In this document: positions 55,941-64,000 of the stretch, piece after piece
How positions within the stretch are numbered: position 1 is the first letter of the stretch
Layout: each line of letters opens with the position of its first letter
NCBI GenBank assembly: GCA_003290165.1
Contig: QNQO01009152.1
Location: forward strand, 1 to 64,000
Length of the DNA stretch: 64,000 nt
Direction of reading: 5' to 3'
From: Berberis thunbergii
Taxonomy: Eukaryota > Streptophyta > Magnoliopsida > Ranunculales > Berberidaceae
Translations under genes and position numbers: made by a program
Notes under the pieces: model-generated
Database searches by the model: none
What the model was told of the DNA's origin: nothing
The model's input: only the letters and a program-made list of their open reading frames with translations

Positions 55941-56547
55941 TTAAATCAATTTTTGCTTTGTCAACTGCAATGCCCTTGTAGAAATTATGTGCCCAAGAAC
56001 TATACCTTGCCTAACCATAAAATGACATTTCTCCCAATTCAAGACAAGACTTTTCTCTTCACACCTCTTTAACACTAGGGTTAAATGGTGCAAACACTCA
56101 TCAAATGAATCCCCAAACACGGAGAAGTCATCCATGAACACCTCAAGAAACCTTTCAACCATATCCGAGAAAATACTAAGCATACACCTCTGAAAGGTGG
56201 CGGGTGCGTTACACAACCCAAAAGGCATTCTCCGATAAGCAAAAGTCCCAAAAGGGCAAGTGAATGTAGTTTTCTCTTGATCCTCGGGTGCAATGGGGAT
56301 TTGGTTATAACCGGAATATCCATCAAGAAAACAATAGTAATCATGTCCGGCTAACCTCTCAAGCATCTGATCGATAAAAGGGAGAGGAAAATGATATTTC
56401 CTCGTGCCTGAGTTCAACTTACGGTAGTCAATACAAACTCGCCATCCAGTGGTCATGCGGGTAGGCACTAACTCATTCCTATCATTTGTGACTATAGTTA
56501 CCCCTGATTTCTTGGGAACAACCTGAACTGGACTGACCCAAGAGCTA
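55941..56547 (-). pseudogene. Athila-type reverse transcriptase core
   Basis: The RT shows GWRVCIDYRKLNSGTRKYHF, PEDQEKTTFTCPFGTFAYRR, MPFGLCNAPATFQRCM and the catalytic LEVFMDDFSVFG with both aspartates. Upstream codons (VPKKSGVTIVTN) run to the MITE border at 56547. A frameshift near 55940 follows GHIIS. Removing the MITE and one copy of the 8-bp duplication restores continuity with the RT N-terminus at 57816. Confidence 0.87.
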
Positions 56548-56555
56548 TCCGAAAT

Positions 56556-57807
56556 TAGGGATGGCAGTGGGGCGGATTTTCACGGATATCCGCCCCACCC
56601 AATCCGTTTGGGGCGGTTTTGGATATGCCTAAACGGTTTTTGGGGCGGATACGGATATCCAAACAATATCCATTAAATATTCGGGGCGGATACGGATTTG
56701 GCCATATCCGCCCCACGGATATCCGTTTAAATGTTGATATTACAAAAATACCCTCAACCCTTTATATACTGAAAAAAAAAATTACAATCACCCTCTCGCC
56801 TCTCACCTATCACGAATCTCTCTCAATCACTTTCACTTCTGAAACAAAAAAAAACCCTGAGCTCTCATACCAGAGGAGCGACCGAGCGAGAGCGACCGAG
56901 CGAGAGCGACCGAGCGAGAGCGACCGAGCGAGAGCGACTTCGTCTCCCTTCACCCTTCTTCTCCCTCAAAACAGCAAGAGCGAAGGCTTTGACCTCCCTC
57001 CCTTCGAGCTCCCTTCGAGCGACTCAGCGAAGACTTCGACCTCCCTCCCTTTGACTTACTCAGCGAAGGCTTCGACCGACTCAGCGAAGGTCGCGAGCGA
57101 GGAGCGACCTCCCTTCGACCGACCTCCCTTCGAGCAACCTCCCCTCACACCGCGAGACGCCGAGATCCTCCATCAAGATCAAAAGGGTTTCTTCCTCAGT
57201 TCCTCTCTTTTTCCAGAGATCAAGATCCAGATCGAGATCAAATCTGAGACTAAGATCGAGATCTGAGATCGAAAAAGATCAAGATCTGAAAAAGATGAAG
57301 ATCTGATCAAGATCTGATGAAGATCTGTGAAGATCTGATCTGATGATCTGATCAAGATCAAGATCTGATCCGATCAAGATCAAGATCAAGATCTGATCCG
57401 ATCAAGATCAAGATCTGATCAAATCTGATATGATCACGATCTGATCTCAGAGATCGAATTTTTGTTAATTTTTTTTTGTTAATTTTTGTATTGTTTGTAA
57501 TTTCTGGTGTATGGTTTGTAATTTCTGAAATTTTTTGTAATTTTTGTAAGATCTCACAAAATTCGATAATTATAATCTGTTTTTTTTATTATTATATGAG
57601 AATCTGTTGGTTATTCGTTTGATAATTTGTTTTTTTTTTTTCGGGTTTTTGGGCGGAGCGGATATCCACCAAACCGTTCGGTTCGGGGATGGTTTTACAA
57701 AATATTGCTAAACGGATATTCGGGGCGGATTTGAATATCCGTGATCTCCAACGGGGCGGGGATGGATTTGTCCAAATCCGCCCCAATCCGCCTCGTTGCC
57801 ATCCCTA
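56556..57807 (+). mobile_element. Large hAT-type non-autonomous element, copy 3 (1252 bp), in the Athila RT
   Basis: The target duplication TCCGAAAT (56548-56555 and 57808-57815) is perfect. The termini TAGGGATGGCAGTGGGGCGG and GTTGCCATCCCTA are inverted repeats. Internal order matches copies 1 and 2: subterminal 'ggggcggatacggatatcc' repeats, a TTTATATA motif at 56761, a minisatellite (56875-56938), a GATC/AGATCT-rich tract (57170-57450), a T-rich 'tttgtaatttctggtgtatg' tract, and subterminal repeats again. No transposase is seen. Confidence 0.93.
56875..56938 (+). repeat. 16-bp minisatellite in hAT copy 3
   Basis: The unit 'gagcgaccgagcgaga' is repeated four times without mismatch. Irregular 'cgacctccctcccttcgagc' type repeats follow to about 57135. 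Confidence 0.9.
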
Positions 57808-57815
57808 TCCGAAAT

Positions 57816-58460
57816 GGGGTAAATAATACCAGTATCCAACAATTTGAGCATTTCGGCTCGGACAACCTCCTTAAGATTAGGATTAAGCCTACGTTGCATT
57901 TCACGTGAAGTTTTGGCATTATCTTCCATATGAATACGGTGCATGCAAACAGTTGGGCTTATTCCTTTAATATCCGCTATAGTCCACCCAAGTGATGCCT
58001 TATGTTCTTTCAGAACGTTTAGCAATTTACTTTCCTGTTCAGCAGTCAATGTTGATGAAATAATAACAGGTAAAGTATCATCAGAACCTAAAAACTTATA
58101 TTTGAGGGTGTCTGGTAATGGTTTAAGGTCAAGCTTGGGTGGCTTCTCAACTGAAGGGACGGGTTTTGACTCACTAAGTGGAAGGGGTTCAACTTTAGAC
58201 CTCCATGAATAACTAGGAACCATACTAGGGGGTGCATCAAGCAAAGCATTCATTTCCCTAATGGAATTATTAATATCGAAGTCTAAACCAGAATGAGTCA
58301 AACAAACCGTTAGGGGATCATCTAAGGCGGACTGCGGAAAGGAATTTTCCACCAAACTCTCAATCATGTCAATCTCATGGATGTCTTCAGACTCGGGGGG
58401 TTGTTGACTAACATTAAAAACGTTGAGTTCGACAGTCATGTTGCCAAATGACAATTTCAT
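57816..58460 (-). pseudogene. Athila-type RT N-terminal region and linker
   Basis: The minus strand has LLNVLKEHKASLGWTIADIK and GISPTVCMHRIHMEDNAKTS, then LLDTGIIYPISD, where the hAT MITE interrupts. The region before it is the protease-RT linker. A short deletion or frameshift near 58457 separates it from the protease frame (FLATGMKL against MKLSFGNM). Confidence 0.82.
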
Positions 58461-59173
58461 AATTTCATTCCTGTGGCTAAAAATGGGCGACTCAAAATGA
58501 TTGGGATATGACTCGAGGGATTGTGAACAGGTTGTGTATCAAGAACTATAAAGTCCACAGGATAATAGAATTTTTCAACCTTGATAATCACATCCTCTAT
58601 AACACCACGAGGGACTCTGACAGACCTATCTGCCAATTGCAGTGTCACTCTAGTCGGTTTTAACTCGCCAAGACCTAATTGCTCATAAACAGAATATGAC
58701 AACAAATTAACACTCGCCTCTAAATCCAATAATGCCTTATCTATCATATGGTCACCGATAATACAAGAAATAGTCGGGCAACCAGGATCTCTATACTTAG
58801 GCGGGGTTCTGTGTTGAATAATGGAGCTCACTTGCTCGGTGAAGAAGGCTCTCTTTTGCACATGTAGCTTCCGCTTCTGTGTGCAAAGATCCTTCAAAAA
58901 CTTGGCATAGCTAGGAACTTGCTTGATAGCATCGAGTAGTGGGATATTTATGTGGACTTGTCTAAAAATTTCCATTACATCGGTTACATTTGTTCCTTTC
59001 TTTGCGGGAGCTAACCGTGATGGAAACGGGGCTCTAGGCAAGTAAGATGCCTGAGTGGGGTCAGAGTCAACATGAGCATCTGTAGAAGGTGAGGCTTTAT
59101 CAGCCTCCTTATCAGATGGAGATACAACCTGTTTTGACTTAGACGTGGATGCACCAATACTCAAATCGGGCAT
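58457..59173 (-). pseudogene. Athila-type gag C-terminus and protease
   Basis: The frame starts MPDLSIGASTSKSK. FRQVHINIPLLDAIKQVPSY and AKFLKDLCTQKRKL are the end of gag in this group, and CIIGDHMIDKALLDLEASVN is the protease motif. The family has DLGAS there, so Gly is replaced by Glu. The capsid and zinc-knuckle parts are absent: the frame begins next to the LTR, so a deletion removed most of gag and probably the primer-binding site. Confidence 0.83.
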
Positions 59174-59184
59174 TTGTACTCGAT

Positions 59185-61184
59185 TGTCAACCTAAATAAA
59201 TAGGTTAATTTAACCTAATTTAACTAACCTAAAGAAATAGGTTAATTTAACCTAATTTTAATAACTGCAAGTGCACAGTGTCTAACTGGTAGACAAGGGC
59301 AAGTACAGGTCGATCCCACAAGGACTGTGGTTGCAATTAAATTTCAGGGTTTATTTAAACTAATTTAAATTGGGGTTACAACAATTAAAATATCTAAACT
59401 AAAAATCAAATTAAAAACAAAATAAAAAGTTTTAAAGAATATGAGAAATGAAACCAATGCATTGAATCCACCACAGGTTCTTTGAGATTTGTGTAATCAA
59501 AAATATTGTTTTCAAGATTTAACATTACTAACCTAAAGATTAATCTAAGTTCACAATTGATTTCAGCATAGGTATAAACCCCTAGCATTGCGTGTCTTCT
59601 TACGGCAAACACAATCACAAGTTTATTTTAACTAATCTTAAACCCCTAGCATTGCGTGTCTTCTTACGGCACACACAATCACAGATTCAGATTAATTGAT
59701 TAAATCAGGCTTTGAATTTCAATAAAGAGTATTTCTAACTACCGACTAGTCTAAATAATTAATCAGGATATAATCAGTGAAAGAAAATTATTGAAAATCA
59801 TAAATCAAATGTGTTTAACGTTCAAGCATAAAAAACAATAAATTTAAATACACAAACTCTAGGAAACCCTATGGTTTCATCGTAGCCTTGGCGAATGGTT
59901 TAGCTGATCATGGTAGCGGTGGTCACAACGTCAATGGAGGTGGAAGTCATCTTTGCACGGACGCGAATCCCAAGAAAAATGACTACACAAGCTCTGTGGT
60001 GGCTCAGAGAGAACTTGGGGGTGCAAATAGCATAAAAACAGAATTTTGAACCTTTCCCGCCAGAAATCGCGCGGCTCCCCTGCACCTTCGTCTCCAGCGC
60101 GACCCATTTGCTCCGCCGCGTCTGCTTCGCTCCTCGCGAGCTTCCTCCTGCTCCTTCCTAGTTCTGAACCTGAAGAAAAGAGAGAGAGTAAATGAGGAAG
60201 CAATGAGATACGAAAATAGACAGAAAAACAAACAGAGATAGGAGTGGCGGAGCCCTGTTTCTCCTGTCGAAGTGTGCCGCTTGCGACGGTGGTCGGGAGA
60301 GAGGGAGGCAGGAAGGATGTCGAGACGAAGAGATGCCCATAAAGGGGAGGAAGGTCCTGTGGCGAGGCGGAACAGAGTTGTGGTGAGGCTTTGTTTCGCG
60401 ATGGCGGCGGCTGATGGCGTGGTCGAGTGGTATGTTCGCGACGGTGGTCGTGAGAGAAAGAGAGGTAGACAGGAAGGAGGCCGAGAGAGGAGAGACACAG
60501 GGGTTGCGGTTCGTGAAGGAGGAGAAACAGGGACTGTTGTGTGCGCGAGGTGGCTGTGGTGGTGCTCAGGTGATGGCGGAGAATGTGGTGCTCGATGGTG
60601 GTGGTGGCTGTGTGGTGTGATTACGTGAAACAGGGTTTTCACGCCCCCTGTTTCAGTGGGATGAAGGAGGAGGTGGTTGTTGGCTGGGAGAACGAGAGAT
60701 ACGACGAGATGAAGGGTGATGACGGGATTATCGCTACCGGCTCTCCTATCGAGCGAGGATTGCCGGTAGGGTGGAGTGGTGTGGTGGCTGAAAAAGAGAA
60801 GAGGGGAGAAAGAATGTGGAAAAGCAAAAGGGATGCGGAAGAAGAGAGAATAAGAGATGAACTCCTTTCTCTGAGATGGGGAAGCTAAATAGGGTTCTCA
60901 TATTATATTGGGCTTGGGTTTTTAGGTTAGCATTTTTTTTGGTTTGGGCTTAGGTGGACCTAGGTTTATTAGGGTTAGGTTTAGATATGTGTTTCTTTGT
61001 TTTGTACCATCACTAGAATCGACCAATTGTCATTCCTTAAATTGTCGCCTTAACATCATTTCATCGTTAACGTTCAAATTTCTGCCAAGACATGAAACCG
61101 AAATAATTATTATAAATTATACTAATCGAAACACTAACATATATAAATTAAGGGATATATTATGTAATAATTATGTGAATATCA
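59185..61184 (-). repeat. 5' LTR of the Athila-type element (2000 bp)
   Basis: It is nearly identical to the left LTR from 'ataactgcaagtgcacagtg' to ATATCA. The inner end differs: an extra copy of 'cctaaataaataggttaatt' precedes the part matching the left LTR, and the terminal TGATGC is replaced by TGTCAACC. No standard primer-binding site follows. Confidence 0.85.
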
Positions 61185-62474
61185 ATGAGCCTCTACAGAT
61201 ATACTTACATTACCAAAAAGGAAGCAGGCGTGTAATATTACATGTGAGTGGACGCCAGACAAAAAGAGATCTGAGTCCATTTCACTACAATAAGCGTATA
61301 CACTAATCAAGAACTAATTGAATTTGATTTGACAGAAAGAGATCCGGGTCCGTTTCAATAAAAATCTTCTTGTTTGGCCAAAAAAAAAAAAAAAAATCCG
61401 GGTCCATTTGACACGAAACAACAATTCTATCCAGTCATGTTTAATTTGTTAGTCTTTTTAGGTTTTTTTTTTACTTCTACATTTTCTATAGATAGTGCGT
61501 TTGTGATTGAGTTTTAAAGAAAATGGATAAAGAATAAATAAATAAATAAAACTAACAAACATGACTGGCTAGACTTACTTGATACGAGTACAACATTATT
61601 GAAAAAAGAAAATAAATAATCAGATCGAAACTTGCTTGTTCTTACATATCGTATTAGGCACCTAAACCGGTTTTCTTTACCGAATTTCATGTATGTTTGA
61701 CCCTCACCATTGCCAACCCTACATTTTTCTCTACAGAATGGTAGGCCAAGCATTTCTTCAAAGCTAGCTAGCTGAACAACTGGTTGTAGACATGGAATTA
61801 TGGGATTCTCGTTAATGGCAATAGCGAATAATTTGAAGGCAACTACACATACACACACATGGGTGATTAAGCGCGGCAATGTGTTTGTTGGAAGTTTTCT
61901 ATCTGTACCTTAGGACTTTATGTCCCGTAGCTCACACATGAAGTTTTTAACAAGATCCGATCTTAAAAATAACACATGTCTATGTAGAGTCTGTCTATGT
62001 AAAGTCTGAATCCTGAACCTGTAGTTTCATTTGTCACAACTCTACTAACTAGTTGGTATTCGTTAGCCACTTAACATGTCACTCTCCCATACTTTGTTTA
62101 GAATCTTCAATCACGATGCTCTAAGAGGAGATTCCATTTTTGCCAATAGCATGACAGCTCAACAGTTAAAGCTTGATGGATTGTGACATCTTTATAGATT
62201 CTGAGATCCTATAAAAACCATGCTTACCGACAACATTTGGGATGGAAGGTGTTAAGGGAGAAAAACAGATAAGTAATATTTATTTATTATTTTCGAAGAA
62301 ACATGGAAAAATAGTTGTTCCAGTTGTGCTCACAATTGTCACATAATGTCAATGTCTGGAAACAGTACATCTGTTAGGTAAGCTAACTCAAGGCACTCTG
62401 TAGGGCTTCATCAAAGCCCTTGGTGCTTGGTTAATTAAACCACCACTCTCCTCAACTCCACACCTTAATTTTTA

Positions 62475-62650
62475 AGAAAATTCTAAATGTCCAGGAATGG
62501 GCGAGAAAAACAGCGAGGGAGGGAGAGAGGGGACCGTCTATCTCTCTCGGAATGTGTGCATGAAAAATGATAGTGCGCATTTCGAGGGGAGTGGACGGTC
62601 CCCTCCCTCGCTGTTTTCCTCGCCCACTCCCTCGCCAGGTAGAAGTGCTC
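62475..62650. mobile_element. Foldback MITE of Mutator type (176 bp), 9-bp duplication, empty site known
   Basis: TAATTTTTA flanks it at 62466-62474 and 62651-62659. Block A at about 15926-15945 has a single copy of this 9-mer without the element. The ends are AGAAAATTCTAAATGTCC and 'gtagaagtgctc'. The arms pair through 'gggcgag' and 'cagcgagggaggga', with more mismatches than the other copies. Confidence 0.93.
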
Positions 62651-62851
62651 TAATTTTTATACACGTCATAATCCTCCTTTATTATCCAAAAAAAAAAAAA
62701 GTTTAAAAATATAAGTTTATATGGATTGTTAATCTAATGATCGGTGGAGGTCGAAGTACATCGAGGAACTGTAATTTCACGCCGAAAATAATTTCTTGTG
62801 GTGTGAAAATGAGAATATGATGTATTTTTATATGAAGTTATTTTCATAAAC

Positions 62852-63052
62852 AGAAATTCTAAATGTCAACGAAGTGGGCGAGGAAACGAGCGAGGGGAGG
62901 GAGGTGGCGGGTTGGGGACCGTTCACCTCCCTCGGGATGCATGCCACCAATTTTTGCATGTGCATCTCGAAAGAGGTGAACGGTCCCCACCCCGCCACTT
63001 CCCTCCCCTCGCTGATTTCCTCGCTCGTTTCCTCGACATGTAGAACTGCCCT
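62852..63052. mobile_element. Foldback MITE of Mutator type (about 200 bp), 9-10-bp duplication, empty site known
   Basis: TTCATAAAC (10 bp with the preceding T) flanks it at 62843-62851 and 63053-63061. Block A at about 16168-16182 has one copy and no element. The arms start TTCTAAATGTC and end GACATGTAGAA, and are palindromic through 'cgaggaaacgagcgagggga', the same sequence as the hairpin after GPAT6. It lies about 300 bp before the GPAT copy's ATG. Confidence 0.93.
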
Positions 63053-63349
63053 TTCATAAACTTTCTAACTACCAACATCCAAGAACAGAGGAAAGGAAAG
63101 AGCTAATAAGCAAAACCCCTTAAAGCAACCAGCTCCTAAAAACTATAAAGTAGGCTAATTTAATTTGTGTAGACATAGTTGGATCAATTTCAACTACTTC
63201 CATCACCCCACTCTTTCAAAACCACACATTGCTTTCAAATTAATAACAATATCAACATGAATCCCTACTTTTCCCTCCTCTTTAAATCCTCCTTGCTCAC
63301 CTCATGCACCTCTCAATTTCATAGCACTCCTCTTCCCTTTGCATTCGAT

Positions 63350-64000
63350 ATGGCAACATTCAAGACTTCTCTTCGAGGCGACCGATATTTCGATCCCATT
63401 TCGAATTGCTCATCGGAAGGGAGATCGAACCAAACTGTGGCTGCAGACCTAGATGGAACACTTCTTGTATCACGTAGCGCTTTTCCTTACTACATGTTGG
63501 TTGCCATTGAAGCCGGAAGCCTATTAAGAGGACTAGTCCTACTTGCATCAGTTCCATTTGTATATTTCACCTACATATTTTTATCCGAGCAATTCGCTAT
63601 AAAGATCTTCATTTTTATTGCTTTTTGGCGGTTTGAAAATAAATGACATTGAACTTGTGTCAAGATCAGTGTTACCTAAGTTTTATGCCGAAGATGTTCA
63701 CCCAGAAACTTGGAGAGTGTTTGGTGCATTCGGAAAGCGATATGTTGTTACGGCAAACCCAAGGATCATGGTTGAACCATTTGTGAAGAATTATCTTGGG
63801 GTGGACAAGGTTCTTGGCACTGAAGTTGAAGTGCCAAAATCTGGGAGGGCTACTGGATTTGTCAAGCAACCTGGTGTTCTTGTTGGGGAACATAAAAAGG
63901 AGGCTCTTGTGAGGGAATTTGGAGACTATTTGCCAGATTTGGGATTGGGAGATAGTGAGACTGATCAAGATTTCATGTCTATTTGCAAGGTTTGATTTCA
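63350..64000 (+). pseudogene. Second GPAT6-like copy, exon 1 with one-base frameshift (cut by window end)
   Basis: Exon 1 is 63350-63989 (640 bp, against 639 in the intact gene), followed by the same GT donor. The difference is one extra T in a T-run (63622-63626, five T against four). This changes the frame after residue 92 (IFIAF) and ends translation shortly after (WRFENK, stop). Apart from this, only about four substitutions are seen, including Cys13 to Tyr, a Thr to Ala and a Thr to Pro. The HAD motif DLDGT is present. Exon 2 lies outside the window. It could be a pseudogene or a sequencing error in a homopolymer. Confidence 0.88.

Larger units (their letters stand above)
49797..61184 (-). 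mobile_element. Athila-type Ty3/gypsy element (minus strand) with perfect 5-bp duplication, gag largely deleted
   Basis: The flanks ATGAG (49792-49796 and 61185-61189) are identical, and the host sequence is continuous across the site in block A (14558-14562). In its own direction it has a 5' LTR (61184-59185), a protease-containing frame starting only about 12 bp from the LTR, RT, RNase H, integrase, about 2.2 kb of non-coding DNA, a purine-rich tract GATTTGGGGGTATT (near 51770-51785) and a 3' LTR (51769-49797). The peptide signatures fit the Athila/Tat group. A hAT MITE lies in the RT. Confidence 0.9.
61190..63349 (+). repeat. Duplicated block C, right part (GPAT6 upstream region)
   Basis: It matches 14563-16465 at about 98-99% by eye, outside two foldback insertions and a small deletion in the SINE-like part (62140-62270). 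It includes the TATA-like CTATAAAG near 63138. Its boundaries show it to be the same block as 49451-49796, split by the Athila element. Confidence 0.9.

Noticed and set aside
56619..57266. 215-codon plus-strand frame
   Set aside because: It lies wholly inside the hAT element, over its subterminal repeats and 16-bp minisatellite, with repetitive peptide and no domain.

Overview
This is a stretch of eukaryotic nuclear DNA, almost certainly from a dicot-like flowering plant. It is AT-rich and packed with nested plant-type retrotransposons and MITEs. The cellular genes that can be recognised are plant genes with GT..AG introns: a GPAT6-type glycerol-3-phosphate acyltransferase, a PIP1 aquaporin relic and an oligopeptide-transporter tail. 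No species can be named from the sequence alone.

The only gene that looks intact is the GPAT6-like gene at 16466-18437 (two exons, 502 codons plus stop, HAD phosphatase-like plus PlsC acyltransferase domains; cutin biosynthesis). A second copy of its upstream region and first exon lies at 61190-64000. It carries a one-base frameshift and is cut by the window edge. A third, partial copy of only the upstream region lies at 46029-47432. The order Tekay-type gypsy 3' end, LTR, PIP aquaporin flank, GPAT upstream region, GPAT exon occurs twice (1-18437 and 43750-64000). This points to a tandem segmental duplication with a period of about 46 kb, later scrambled by insertions and deletions.

Layout: 1-1620 gypsy 3' end and LTR; 1621-2415 aquaporin pseudogene; about 3050-8248 L1-type LINE; 8990-12720 truncated copia element; 13306-13460 MITE; 13738-18437 GPAT upstream region and GPAT6; 18451-18570 perfect hairpin MITE just after the GPAT stop; 18897-19540 CACTA-like fragment; 19756-20045 orphan OPT transporter exon; 20046-21721 LINE ORF1; 21728-27267 copia element on the minus strand carrying a hAT MITE; 27494-27696 Mutator-type foldback MITE; 28138-29404 large hAT MITE; 29506-45162 Tekay-type gypsy element containing one hAT MITE and two opposed LTR-type insertions; 45163-46028 duplicated flank; 46029-47432 partial GPAT upstream copy; 47433-49450 LINE fragment; 49797-61184 Athila-type gypsy element on the minus strand carrying a hAT MITE; 61190-64000 GPAT copy with two more foldback MITEs.

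Most boundaries are supported by target-site duplications read directly from the sequence: 8 bp for three hAT elements, 9 bp for three foldback elements, and 5 bp for two LTR insertions. Two foldback insertions are confirmed by the empty site in the paralogous copy. No complete, obviously functional autonomous transposon is present. All pol regions carry frameshifts, nonsense codons or insertions.
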